NCBI GenBank assembly: GCA_028023455.1
Contig: JAQFVV010006453.1
Coordinates: 1,038,001 to 1,102,000 of the forward strand
DNA from: Epiperipatus broadwayi
Taxonomy: Eukaryota; Onychophora; Udeonychophora; Euonychophora; Peripatidae
Reading direction: 5' to 3'
Length of the DNA stretch: 64,000 bases
The position numbers and the translations under genes are program-made. The notes below the pieces were generated by a model. The model made no database searches and was not told where the DNA came from. It saw only the letters and a list, made by a program, of their open reading frames with translations. The stretch's first letter is position 1. The number at the start of each line of letters is the position of its first letter. Of the stretch, positions 45,910 to 58,859 are shown piece by piece.

Positions 45910-47580
45910 AATTTATATAATTTATTTTTGAAATGAAATTTTAAACATAAATATATAATACATAATGATTTTGTTTAAAATCATTTATTGAGAAAACAAA
46001 AAGACATTTTGAAATTTATATTTTAGATTCTAAAAAACATTATAGTTAAGAATGACCTGTAATGATCATAGCTATATGCAGAAAGAATTATCTAAAGTTT
46101 ATGTTTTAAAAGAAAAAACAGGTTTTAAAAATCTAAGACATTTTAAATTTAAAATCCCGTTGATAATTAATTAATCAAAACAATTACCTGAAAAAGAAAA
46201 AAAATTGACTTTATTTTTTTATGAAAAAGAAAACTTTATGAAAGTATTTATAATTAATTTACACCATCTATAATTTTATTTATACACATTATATGTGTGC
46301 ATTTATATGAAAAATATATTTTAATAACTTTTATTACTGTAATATTAAATATATGCATAAATGACAGTGTGCACATATATTTCTATGTGCATGTGCATAT
46401 ATGTTAATAGTTATCTGTATCATTAAAATGTAGTAACTTAAATTTTTAATCATTTACAGTATTGTTTATACAACTGAAAAGTTTAATCATGTATTTATTA
46501 TTTTATGATGATTGAAATATAAATCAATTGTACTGCATATATGTAAATTCATTAAAAGGCACTGTAAATCAATGTAATAACCGAAAAATGGTAAATCTCA
46601 TATATGTAAATCACAATGTGATGTTTTTATTATAGTATGTTCATCAAAATCAGAAGTCTTCTAATTGTAGAGCCATATTCTAAGGACCTTAATATCATTT
46701 TTTATTGTTAATAAACTTGTATTCAAGTGTTAAACATTGTATTGCATTATCACTTGTTCACCATAACAGTACTTAAGCTTTGGTTCTTATGAGCTAGATC
46801 CATGTATAACTATATGATTATATTAATGGGGATGTATGTTAGTGTTTAAGAAAAATCCAGTATGATTGATATATTCTGGAATGGTGCTAAGATTATATTC
46901 TTTAAATCCCATACATTACATTTTATTTTAGTTATCTTATTAAAAATTAAGTTTATAATGGCCAGTGTATTAAGGGTACTAAGTGGCCAGAGCATTAATG
47001 ATGATCAGCATGTTCTAATATCCCAGCATTATGTTTTTATAGTTGTGTATTCTGATGAATTAGCACTTAAGTGGTACATTCAAACTAATGGTTTCAATAA
47101 TATGCCACAAACTGGCAAAAGATAAATAGTAGACCTGGTCTATAGTAGACCCATTTCAAATTCTTTCTCAAGATTGACTGTTGATTCATATTTTAAATCC
47201 AACCCCAATATGGACTGTTGATTTATTTTTTATTGCTAATCTTCTGTGATGATGAATGGTTATTTATTTTGAGTATTACTTACTTTTACTTATTTATAAT
47301 GCTGTTTGATGTATTATTGTTCATTATATTTTTAGTTGCTTTAAAAGATTAGCTGGCCGATCTCTCAGAGATCTTTCATGATCTCATGCACTCTATAATA
47401 TATAACATTTCTTACATATTTTTGATATTAAACATTATTTAACATCTCTCATGTCATTAATACTTTACTTTATTACTTTAATATCTTACTTTACTCAACT
47501 TTAGATATTTAATAATTAATTGTAAATTTTGTCTGTTTGACTTGATTTTGAATCACTCCTTTTCCACCCTCACCCCTTCA
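45910..47580. other. AT-rich intergenic DNA, no gene seen
   Basis: The 87-residue ORF at 46862-47125 shows no recognisable domain and was not called. Confidence 0.45.
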
Positions 47581-47587
47581 TGTTGTA

Positions 47588-47636
<49 letters not shown>

Positions 47637-47692
47637 ATGTGAATGCAGATATTTGAAATTAAATCCAAATGTCAAATATCTGCACTCACATC
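47588..47692. repeat. (AT)n(GT)n followed by a 21-bp-arm hairpin
   Basis: After the microsatellite, GATGTGAATGCAGATATTTGA (written here as GATGTGAATGCAG then ATATTTGA; 47636-47656) pairs with TCAAATATCTGCACTCACATC-type sequence (47672-47692) at 20 of 21 positions around a 15-nt loop. Confidence 0.85.
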
Positions 47693-47699
47693 TGTGGCA

Positions 47700-48950
47700 T
47701 CAACTATTGCAGATAAATACTGATTAATAATTAATGTATTTATTTGAAGTGATTTTATTTCATTTAAAAAATAAATTTCTAGGTCTCATTTGATATTATT
47801 GGTTGACAGATCTTTATATTGAATTTTGTATTTTATTTAATCAATAGTTTTGAGAATATAATCTTACTTAAATTTGTAAACAAAAACTATTTAATTTTGT
47901 AATATTTTTGGAAGAAAGCCTTGATAAAATATTCGTCTTTATAGAGGTTATTGTAAAAGCTATGTAAAAAGTAAGAAAAAACATTTTCTTTAAAAGCATA
48001 TTTGTCTGTCATGAACTAGGTTCAAAGCCAGGTGAAATAAGGTTTGAATTGTTTCCATGAAAAATCTCATAATACAATGTTTAATATAATATTTTGCCAC
48101 ATTTTATTGGGGATTCATATCTACTGGGAATGAACCTTAAAATTTGTTCAGGTACAAGTTCCTTGCAACAGTAGATTGAAAATAGATATTTAATTTTTCA
48201 TACAGTCTAAACCTCCCAAATTAATCAGCATTGGTAAGATGATTGTTAATAAGCTTAATGTAAAAATTAAATATATAACTATAATGTTAAGCAACTTTCT
48301 CTACTCTTATCCATAAATAAATAATTGAATGATTTATTGTTCAGAGTTTATAAGAAATGTGAGTGTAGGATATAACATAGGCAGAGTCTATTTTTTTTCT
48401 ACTACATTAACTTCATGCTAAACACTTTTATATACTGAGAATGATGATTTAACAGATAAATAAAATAGAGCCAAGATATTAGAGAGAAAATTATAATTGC
48501 TAAAAAATAATTTTATAAAGTTGTACTGCCGGTCATGGAGATTAGAATTAAGACAAAAAAAAAACCTTGTTAAACGTTTTAAATAAAACAAAGACCTAAA
48601 AAACATGATGCGGAAAGAAATTAGACTGAGTGCATACTGAGAAGCTGAGAAATTATGAGGATAAAATAAAAAACATTTTGTGAAAAGTATATATATAAGT
48701 AGTTAAAAAATATTAAGTAAGTCAGACTATGAGTGAAAATTAAGAGAAACATTATTGTTTGATATTTAAAAAATTGTATTTAAGAGGTGATTAATGATTA
48801 TTGATTATAAGAAGAAGAAAAGAGACATCAAGATATGTCTGTTTCAATTTTATCTTTATTCTTGGACATATAAACATTATTGCACAAATAATTTAAGCTG
48901 ACGACTAACTTTAGTTTCAATACATTATAGATAAATAGATAAGTCAGTAG
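47700..48950. other. AT-rich intergenic DNA, no gene seen
   Basis: Nothing supportable. Confidence 0.5.
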
Positions 48951-49032
48951 ACGGTCAAAGGGAAACAAATAGAATTTCAGACAGACATATAGATAAATAG
49001 ATAGTTAGATTGATAGCTGGAGATAAACAGAC

Positions 49033-49510
<478 letters not shown>

Positions 49511-49519
49511 AGAAAAAAA

Positions 49520-50940
49520 AGTCCAATGCACAAATACTTTATGAAATAATATAAGATAAAGTGTTCTGTTGCATTGGGTAACAAAAGAAAAAGACTTTTT
49601 TGTTTGAAATAAAATTTACATTAAGCTTTTTACAGAGACTTCTTGAAGTCAGAATATAGAATATGAAAAAAAAGTGATAAGACATTTCTATATAGTGCAG
49701 GTATATAGTGATGTATTGGTGAATTCTTATGCCATATTCAAGAGAAAGACAGATGATCACAATCACTGAAATAATGTGTTGCAGTCTCTTCAGAACCAAT
49801 CAGTAGACTATATTATTAATGATGATGATAATTGTGATGATACTATAAAATGATATATAATGTTTGATTAAAAGAACCAGCAACTTCATTCAAGTTTGCA
49901 TTTATTCTGTCATTTCACTAGATATCAGATTAATTTTATAATGTTTTTAATACAATCTCACTAGTTTTCCTGATCTTAATGTTTTGCAGGTTTTTAAAAT
50001 ATAATAGATTGGAGATAAACTGTTAAAATGCAAAATGTAATAATAGGATTTATAAGAATCAATGTCTTATGTGGTTAAGCACAATTATAGAGTAGGAAAC
50101 TAGAACCAAAGACTTATGTATTAAACTCACTTTTATTGCTTGAGTGTTATGTGACATTCTAAAAAATGGATCATTACATTTTTTTTTGCAAGAATTTAGA
50201 CTACTTTAATGCACTATTATAATTTTTATAATGAGAAACTAGGTAAAATATTTGCATCAACACCAAACAAAATTTCAAAAATATTCTTTATTCTGATTTT
50301 CTGAACACTAAAAAAGATTCTCAACTTAATTGCAGTGGCAAATATTATTTACAGAATTGTGATTCTTAATTAGAAGGTAATCACCTTTCAACATGTTATA
50401 GTAAATATGCAGGATGTTTTCAAACCCAGACACAAGATAGTGACTGTTAAAAGATAAGAATAGCCATCTTATCCTTGTACCTAAATGCAATTATGTAGGC
50501 CATACTTATTTTCTAAAAATGTCCATCTTGCATATGGGTTTGAGGTGAGTTAATAACATCACTAAACAGAGCTCATCAAAGACAGATTATCTTCTGATTA
50601 AGAATTATTAATGAAAACTGTGCTTGTAAATTATCTTATTAAAAGAATTCTGATTCATAACATCAATAGTAGATTTGCAGTATATTTATAATCTAAAATT
50701 TTTATAAGTTCAATTAGTAATTCTTTGCAAAACTTTTATCACATTGTGTATGACTATATATATATATTTTAGTATTCTATAAATTTAAGAATTGCTGTAG
50801 AAAAAAAAATTAGAGTTGTGGAAAATAAATATGTATAAAACAAATAGTTTGAAATTATAATTTACTTCTGCTCTTTTGTGTGCAAAAAAAAAATAAAGTA
50901 TTAAAAATTGTTGTAAAAATGATAAAAAAAAAAACATTAA
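49520..50940. other. AT-rich intergenic DNA, no gene seen
   Basis: No supportable feature. Confidence 0.5.
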
Positions 50941-50949
50941 CATTGATGG

Positions 50950-51175
50950 TATTACACATGGGAAAGAGAAAGGTGAATAACTCCATGTGTGTGTAAGTTT
51001 AAAATTAAAAAATCAGATACATTAATCTTTAACTGAGGTTTAAAGTTTCTATTTGTGCTAGAGATAATCTCTAGTTTAGTAAATGATTAGTAATAATCAT
51101 TATTGTATTTATCTGAGGTGGATGGTATCAAAGTTGTGAGTGGAGTGAGTTTGACAGTTGTAAATAAAAATGTAA
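50950..51175 (+). repeat. Interspersed repeat, about 215 bp (family R), copy 1
   Basis: Shared landmarks with the copy at 62.92-63.14 kb are CTCCATGTGTGTG, AATCAGATA, GTGCTAGAGA, TAGTAATAATCATTA, GGTRTCAAAGWTGTG and GAGTKWGTTTGACAGTTGTA-like. It is non-coding. No tail or duplication was recognised. Confidence 0.7.
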
Positions 51176-51324
51176 CAATTGAAATTACTGTCTTTACTTT
51201 TGAAACACCTGAATCTTTAAATATTAAAGGAATTATATTTCTATACTTAAGGACCATACAATTATCTTTAAATACTTATGATAAACTCTTTGATTTAATT
51301 AAATATATACCATGAACACAATTA

Positions 51325-51605
51325 AATGCCTGTGGGATTTAGTGCAGTGGTTAGTTATATAGTCTGGAACATGAGGGTTGTAACTTCAATTCTTTCACTT
51401 CCAGGACTTAAACTTTGTATTAACTCCTGAACAATAAACCATTTCATTATTACACTGTGTATTTTAGTGCTATGTAGAGTGGTGGACTTTGTAGTTCAGG
51501 GTCCATACATTCAATCTCTGGCTCTGACACTTTGCATATTCAAATTTCTCTTGAATTGCCATGCATTAATCACATCAAAACTTTTTCTGTTCACAATTAA
51601 ATCTA
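51325..51605 (+). mobile_element. Multimeric tRNA-like SINE
   Basis: Two tRNA-like units in tandem: the first has GGATTTAGTGCAGTGG and GAACATGAGGGTTGTAAC, the second has GTAGAGTGGTGGACTTTG and GTCCATACATTCAATCTC. Between them is a tail CTCCTGAACAATAAACCATT that recurs in the copies at 55.3 kb. No poly-A tail or duplication was clear. Confidence 0.5.
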
Positions 51606-51739
51606 TGCATACATTTTTTGCTTTCTTTTGAAAATGGCCTATTGGAATAAATATATTTTAATTACTATCTAAACATAATGTAATTATATTAATATCTAAA
51701 GATTAGGATCTTTAAAACGTTTAATTAAAGCAGAGAAGA

Positions 51740-51800
51740 TAGAGCTCTGATGAAGAATGCTGGACAGTCGAAACTGTAAGGAAAATAAAGAAGTTTTTAA
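51740..51800 (+). repeat. Repeat fragment with CTGATGAAG...CGAAAC motif
   Basis: CTGATGAAGAATGCTGGACA followed by GTCGAAAC has hammerhead core-like ends, but no stem I or III partner was found. It resembles core motifs common in invertebrate SINE-like repeats. Confidence 0.3.
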
Positions 51801-51809
51801 GAAAATTTG

Positions 51810-53110
51810 TTGCATTAAAGTATATATGAAAGAAGTGTTATAAGCAATACATATCTTTAAAACTAAAGATTACCATTTAAATTGGTTAACAAATTGTTTA
51901 GATATTTAAAAATAATAGTGTTGAGATATTGGATAGTGTAATCAAGTCTGAGATGCCTGTATAAGATAGGTGCAGTTTGTCTGATATTTTTACTATTTAT
52001 AAAAGAATAATCTGGTTTAAATCATAATTAAAATGTTTATTCAAATATCAAGTGTCGTACTATTAAAAAAAATAGAATGATATATTGCTTTAAAATTCAT
52101 GACATTTGGGCACTTGATGTGACAAATTGGGTGCAATTCATGAACTTTGCGCTCCAGAATATGGCACTCTATCTTTATACTAAACCATGCAAGGCTGTGT
52201 CTAATACTATTGAATGTTTTTAGAGAAATTAGCAGTAATGGTGAATGGGGAGGGGGGGGCAAGAGTTTAATGTTGTAATCCTTGTGCAAATTGAATTTTA
52301 TAATATTTTTTTCTTTTTATTAAAAAAAATGATTTTTTATTTTATTTTGATCAGTAATGTGATATAATCAACGTATTATTTATTCTGTTTTGATATTTCT
52401 AAAGATAACTGTTTTTAAAATGTAAAAGATTTAATTATGTAGGAAACATTTAAATTACAGGAATCAATTATTTAGACTACATTTCTCTAAGAGTATGCAG
52501 CTGCAAAAATAACAGTAGATTTAGTCGAACAAAAATTTAAATTACAGACTTTTTGTTTAACTGAATAAAAGTTATTTTCAAGCTTTGATTTAAACATTAC
52601 ATATACACTATCTACAAACTATTAAAAAATAACAGGGAAAAAGTTTCATGATTATATTGCATTAATTAAATATACATATAAATACGAGATATTTAGTTAA
52701 GAGGCACTACATGATCTAGGATTTAAATTCATACCCAATGAAATTCTTTGCAAAAGGCTTACAATTTTTTTTCTTAAATGTCTACCCTAAATCCAACTTA
52801 AATAATCAAATTCAACTTAAATAATCATCCAACATTGGTCAGTAAATGTGATCTCAAAAATAAAGAGGGTAAAATAAGGATTGGAGAGTTGCTTGGACTC
52901 TTACCACTCTAAAATTAGCATCTTGATGAATGCTGTTTTTTCAAGTATTACTTTATGAGATCCTGTTAAAAAGCTTTTGCCCTGCAATGAAATGTTTATT
53001 ATAAAACTGTTTTAAACTTTTTACCTGTAAAAAATAAAACGCCTTATCTATAAATCTAATCAAGATTCAAACCAGATGAGAAATGTATTTTTATAAGAGT
53101 GAATGTAATA
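51810..53110. other. AT-rich intergenic DNA, no gene seen
   Basis: No supportable feature. The 82-residue minus ORF at 52041-52289 has no recognised motif. Confidence 0.45.
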
Positions 53111-53125
53111 GAAGCATTTAACTAA

Positions 53126-53500
53126 CATCATCATCATCATCATTGTCAATCATTATCAGTCCACTGCAGGATGAAGGTATCTCCAAGTTCAATTCATCTT
53201 CTCCAATCTCTAGCCTCTCATCTCTACATCACTCCTGCACACTTTCTTATTTCATCCATCTATCTCACATGTGGTCTCTTTTTAAGACTTTTATAATCTA
53301 TTGAAATGCAATTTAAGATTTCAATTGTTCATCTATTATCATCTCTTTTAGCAATATGTCCAGACCAACTCCACTTCAGTCTTTTAATTCTTTCAACCAT
53401 GTCAGTAACATCTATTTGTTCTCTTACCCATATATTGTAATTTTGGCCTCTTCTTGTTATTTCTAACCTGCATCTGTCCATACTTCTTTATAAAGCATTT
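53126..53500 (-). pseudogene. RTE-like 3' end, second copy
   Basis: This is homologous to the 43.9 kb copy: TGATGATGATGATGATG tail (plus-strand CATCATCATCATCATTG at 53128), then the complement of CCACTGCAGGATGAAGGT, and traces of the GH.AR/RWT coding region with several stops. It extends about 100 bp further 5' than the conserved block, with a reading-frame remnant near 53440 (RPKLQYMGKRTN). It is more decayed than the other copy. Confidence 0.75.
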
Positions 53501-54080
53501 AGCTTTATAGGTATTTTAATGATGTAAATATTAATTAAAATTTATAATATAATTTTCAATTTCAAATGGTGGAATAGATTATATTAAAACAATGTAATCA
53601 AGTATTATCTGTTGTTCATTTTACTTCATTGCATGCATACTTACTCAATCTGATTTCTGGCAGAGAATAACATATTAGAAAACTCAGGTATAGACTAGGG
53701 CATCAATTTCAGAATGCAGTAAAAAATAAAATATATATACTACATGTTTAGCATATTTTATTTTTTATACTAATTTTCATTTTATAAAAAGTTTATCGGT
53801 CATTGAGTAAACAAATAAATATTTATTTAAATTGCTTCTTTTTAAAAGAAATTTGCAGAATATACCATCAATATAATTAAGTGTGGTGGAGGAATGACTT
53901 CATCTTAGCCCCCTTTGTTATATTTCGATACAGGAGCATTTTATGGCTAAAAATGATTGAAAAAAATTGACTAATATAATAATGCTCTTATGTATGATTG
54001 ATTGAATAATTTTTTTTATGTTTTATTAAGAAAATAAACATTTGTATACTTATTGTGTATCTAATAATTATAAGTATTAA

Positions 54081-54210
54081 TATTTACTGAGGCTATAACC
54101 TCGATTCCCCTCTTTTCTTCCATAGCGTAAGCTTGTGGTTAAAACACCTGTAGAGGTCCCTACTATCGCATTTTATACGCATATTATTGAGGTTATAGCC
54201 TCAGTAAATA
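54081..54210. mobile_element. 130-bp MITE with 25-bp terminal inverted repeats
   Basis: TATTTACTGAGGCTATAACC TCGAT (54081-54105) is matched inverted at 54186-54210 with two differences. The interior is less AT-rich (GCGTAAGCTTGTGGTTAAAA, GTAGAGGTCCCTACTATCGC). No clear target-site duplication. Confidence 0.75.
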
Positions 54211-54769
54211 TTACTACGTAATCAATGTGCGTCTAATAAATTTATAATTACAACTTTTAATTATAAGTATGTATAAAGACCATTGGCCTAAGATGAATGA
54301 TGCATTATCATTTAAAATATGTTATGAATTTGTAGGTAATGTGTGGAACTATGAGAAAGTGAAAAAGAAATGTGTGATTATGTTTGTTTATCTATATAAT
54401 TTGTTATTCAATATAAATTATATGAACATTTACTTTAAATCTATTAAAATATATATTTTTATCATTGTTTCAAGTAGTTCAATGTTTTATAACTTTATAT
54501 CAATCTATATTCCTTTACGTTTATGGCATTATTATATTAAAAAATTTGTTTGCAAATTGTATGATGTTTTTTTTTTAATTAATTTTTATTGAAGCTGGAA
54601 AAGTAGCATTTACCTAAAGATGACATATTCCATAAATGTCAGCCCTGAATTGAACTACATTCAATATGAAAAAAATATGAATTGTTCTATTTTATATGAA
54701 TAAAATATGCCATTGTCTTTAATGATGAATACAAACATATTTAAAATAATAAAATATATATAAAGAATG

Positions 54770-54910
54770 GCCTCATGATGTAATGGTGTGCATTTGTGTG
54801 TTCTGGTTTGGAATGTGAGCTGAGTAAACTTGGACATTTTTTCATGTTTGTGATTTTTTTTGACTCCTAAGTTATGAATGTGGCAGATAGATATAACTAT
54901 TTCTGCAATC
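54770..54910 (+). repeat. SINE-like fragment, weak
   Basis: GGCCTCATGATGTAATGGTG followed by TTCTGGTTTGGAATGTGAGC has a tRNA-like layout. Boundaries are not defined. Confidence 0.3.
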
Positions 54911-55239
54911 ACTAAGATTCTTCAATCAGCATGTATATGTAATATTTTCATAGAAATATTGCATTATTTCAACCGATTTTTAAAATAAATAGTTAATTAA
55001 CAATAATAATCAAAAAAGCAGGTCATATATGACATTACTTTTATAAGCTTGTATTTACAAAAATATAATACAGAGAGGGTACCAAACCTCGATAACGTGC
55101 TGCTTTTTAAATATTATAAATTTTCCTTGCACTATTTATTGGAGATTTATTTATTCTTTAATAATTATATTTTCAGTGCTTTATAATAATAGATTTAATT
55201 AACAATGCTAAGTTATAGGCCGTGAACTCAGTAATATAT

Positions 55240-55640
55240 TTTAAACCAATAGTTATGGCATTTTGCAGTTTGGTTTAGCAGTATAGTGAGAGACTATAAA
55301 TCTTAAGGTCCATGGATCACACCCATATTTATCACTACTATCATTTGAAGTTTTTATAAACTTGTATGTGATAAACCATTTGTTTTTTGCACTATTGGTA
55401 CTGAGATAGAGTATCAAAGTCTGGATCACATAACCCATGAATCAAACCCAGGTCTCTTACTTATTATGTTTGTATTTCTTGTAAACTCCTGCACAATAAA
55501 CCATTTACATTCTGCATTGCATAGTTTGAGGCTCAAGATTCATGTACCATACTTATTTCACCCACAATTCAAATCTATGTATTATTTAGTTTAGTCTGGA
55601 ATTCAAGATGCATGGATCAAAATTTTTGTGAACTTTAAAA
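55240..55640 (+). mobile_element. Multimeric tRNA-like SINE, about three units
   Basis: Successive tRNA-like blocks (GTTTAGCAGTATAGTGAGAG with GTCCATGGATCACACCC; GAGTATCAAAGTCTGGATCA with CATGAATCAAACCCAGG; GCATAGTTTGAGGCTCAAGA with CATGTACC) alternate with a linker like CTCCTGCACAATAAACCATT. The linker is shared with the 51.3 kb copy, so the array is one family. A duplication at the ends was not found. Confidence 0.55.
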
Positions 55641-55649
55641 CAATAAAGC

Positions 55650-57370
55650 CACTTTTTATTTATTACTACAGTGGTGGTAACAATATAAGTCTAGAAATTA
55701 CTTGCATTTTAAAGAATTCAAAATAGATTAAAATTTAATTCCCTTGTGCATTTTGTTGATATTCATTTGACTAACATCTTTTTTGTATTACTGCTAGTAT
55801 TTTTTCTTAAAAAATCTTTATTTTGAAAATTTATATAACTTTATTTTACTGTGAAAATTTATTGTCCATAATTATTAATAATGCAAGTTGTTAACAAACC
55901 GTTTTAACTTTTGTCTTCCTTATTAAATAAATGTAAACAATAAGAAAACAAATTGCATATCATTTATTTTTTCGAATCATTCTTTTTAATCTAATTTATG
56001 ACTGATTTCATTTCTAATATTCAAATTTCTTTTTTAATTGAGAGCAGCTCACTTCTTCCGAATTTCAAAAAGACTAAGATAAAGCTTTATTCATAAATCT
56101 CTTTAACATCTTTTTTTTTCTTTTTAATTCTGTCTTCTTTTTTTACGATTTATAGTATTGACTTTTAAAAATAAATTATATAACATAGTTATGAGAATCC
56201 AGGTGTTTAATCTCTCTGTTTAGCCTGATGAATAAAAATTGTTTACAAATAACATGCTTGCTGAAAAAGATAGTTAAGATTTTTGCTCTGGTGATTGTAA
56301 GCAATATAATGGAGTTTGCAATGAGGGATTCACTGATAAAAAAAATTAAGAATTTTAAAATATAACGAACTTTTTTTATTTTATGAAATAATTGTATGGT
56401 TAGCTATTCAGGAAGATGGCAGGTGAATGGCACTCAAATATAAAAATTAACAGGATGATAGAGTGGCATTCAAGACCAGAGTGTTAAAGTGATCATTACA
56501 GTTGCATTAAAATAATTTAATTGGGATATTTTCCCTCCATTATACTCAGCTGAGTTTTAATTCAGAATCTTTTAGCTTTTAAATCTACTAGTCTAACCAC
56601 AGCACTAAACCATGTAAAATATTTCTAATTTTAAAATAAATATAAATATCCATTCCTTGAAAAATGATTTAATCTTTTAATTTCATTCAAAATATGTTGA
56701 AATTAAAAGTAAATTATTATATATGTGACAATAGTATATAGAATTGAGTACTTGGCAATGATCCATGTGAATGGTGCAGTAGCTCAGGGCTTAAAATTTC
56801 AAAAGCAATTCTCATCTGAATAAAGTAAGTAAAACTATTTTAATTAACTAACTGAATTTGTTAAATCTGCCACTAGAGGGCTCAAACATCACATGACTTC
56901 TTGAACAATTAACCATATGTTCATAAATAAAACGCTAATAACATCTATTATTTTTTTAAATAAAATATAAAATTCTTATTTACAAAAATTATTTATTAAT
57001 TTTTACATCATAATGAAGAGCCACAATGGCAGAATAAATTACTAACAATTATAAAAAGCCAAATAACTTTATGCTGAAATTTTTTATAATATTTTGATAT
57101 GTACTTTAAATCTGATTTTTTTAATATTTTATATTTAAATATATGCACAATTGATATTAAATTAAACATTTAAAAGTCGACAATTTAGGCAAAAAGAAAA
57201 TAGAAATCATAAATAAGGTATTTTTATAACAAATGGCTGTTTTGTTTGGGAGTTTATATGATGTTTAAATAAATCAATCTGGGAACCTTATACACCAAAG
57301 TGTGACCATCCATCAATGCACTAATCCACAGAACAAAATTTTCAATTAAAATATTTCTAAACTATTATAA
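55650..57370. other. AT-rich intergenic DNA, no gene seen
   Basis: Nothing supportable. Confidence 0.5.
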
Positions 57371-57380
57371 AATAAAATAA

Positions 57381-57486
57381 TTTTTTTTTAAGTGTCATAG
57401 CATCGGCCGGGATGCGAACCTGCAACCCGAGCAACTGCCTGCTAATGCAAGGCAGTCGCGCTGACCTCTCGACCACCAATGCAAGA
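57381..57486 (-). mobile_element. tRNA-derived SINE (family S)
   Basis: On the minus strand: GCATTGGTGGTCGAGAGGTC, GACTGCCTTGCATTAGCAGG, GGGTTGCAGGTTCGCATCCC, GATGCTATGACAC, then an A-rich tail (plus-strand T run 57381-57389). The expected direct repeats are lost in A/T-rich flanks. Confidence 0.8.
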
Positions 57487-57914
57487 TACTAAAAAAATAA
57501 TAAGAATTTTTATAACACAGTATAAACAATTACATTTAGAAAATACTTTTTAAGGAATAAACTAAATAACTACTATCAGCTGAGTAACATTATGCAAACA
57601 AATTATTCATAAACCAATGTTTTTTTATATAAAATATCCCACCAAGCCAAACTATTCAGATAAAAAAATCAATTCACTTTTCATATCTGTGTCTAAACAT
57701 TTAAATAGACTATAAATCAAATAAGGATAATTAAATCAGTTGAGATGTTATTAAAATTTCAGTCTAATTGACTTATAATAAACTTTAACAAAACAGAAAT
57801 AATATCTAATCTTGTAAAAAGATTATTTCAATATAATCTGCTATATAATAAATAAAATAAGCTATTGTTGCATAAGAACAATTGTTTGGTGAATAAATTT
57901 GTTTATGGAGTGCC

Positions 57915-58150
57915 ATTATAGCCTTGCATAGTTTGGGGCAGGTGGAAAGAGTGTCTAATGTGGGATCAGAGGATTCCAGGATTGATTCTGGCACTCACAG
58001 TTCTGGTGTTGAGTAATAAAGCCTTAAGTTTTTGCCCTGCATGATGTGGCCAGTTGGTATGGAATTTGACTTGGTATTGGGAGGTCCCTGTATGGATTCT
58101 GGCACTTACAGGTCTCATGCTCAAACTTGTTAAAAACTCCTGAGCATAAC
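57915..58150 (+). mobile_element. Multimeric tRNA-like SINE
   Basis: Two related blocks each end GGATTGATTCTGGCACTCAC or GGATTCTGGCACTTACAG, followed by a linker with CTCCTGAGCATAACTCATAT. The layout is that of the 51.3 and 55.3 kb copies. Confidence 0.5.
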
Positions 58151-58515
58151 TCATATGCCTTTTTTATAGCAATAATGTATTAATTTGTTATATAGCATAT
58201 TAAAATAGTTTGTTTGCAACGTTTTTAAAACATATATTTTTTTTTGTTTGTTAATGTTTAATGTAAATTGATTACAGTGGAGTTTGAAAAAACATGTCAG
58301 CTAATTAAAAAAAAATATCTTGTTAGTTATTCAATGTCTCATTTACTAACTATTTAAGTGCTTGGACACAAATAAAAAGTGGATTTATAATTAGCCTTGC
58401 TACTACATGGCATAGCTGTATATTTGTATAAAATATTGATTGATTTTTTTTTAAAGAATAATTATAATTTTGATATTGTTATGCAGACATTCTAATTTGA
58501 ATCATTACATAAGCA

Positions 58516-58517
<2 letters not shown>

Positions 58518-58559
<42 letters not shown>

Positions 58560-58600
58560 TGATGATGATGATGATGATGATGATAATGATGACGATGATA
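58518..58600. repeat. (TAA)n(TGA)n microsatellite
   Basis: About 13 TAA units are followed by TGA units. It could be the tail of a retroelement, but it borders the PLE pair by about 50 bp and no other RTE sequence is seen. Confidence 0.95.
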
Positions 58601-58859
58601 ACAACAAAAATAAAAAACTCAATATTTCTTCTTTCCTTAATTTAAATATAACAAAATAAATAGTGGTGATACACTATCTGAAAATATTAATTTCTTGAAA
58701 ATTACAGCTGGGCACTGCTTTCACCCAGGTCAGTCATATTCATAAAACTAATGTAGGTTCACATAAATAGAATTTATAAGTTAAATAATTTATATACATT
58801 TATGTTACAATGCAATGCATGAGTGTTTCTTGATTATTGCATTGATGTTATTCACAATA

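Noticed and set aside
46862-47125. 87-residue ORF as a gene
   Set aside because: No recognisable domain and composition typical of AT-rich random sequence.
51745-51790. Additional hammerhead at CTGATGAAG...GTCGAAAC
   Set aside because: No stem I or stem III partner could be found, and an extra A disturbs stem II.
54269-54592. 107-residue hydrophobic ORF as a membrane protein
   Set aside because: Phe/Ile/Tyr/Asn richness is expected from AT-rich DNA; no start context or family pattern.
58518-58600. (TGA)n as the tail of another RTE copy
   Set aside because: No RTE coding or 3' sequence is next to it.
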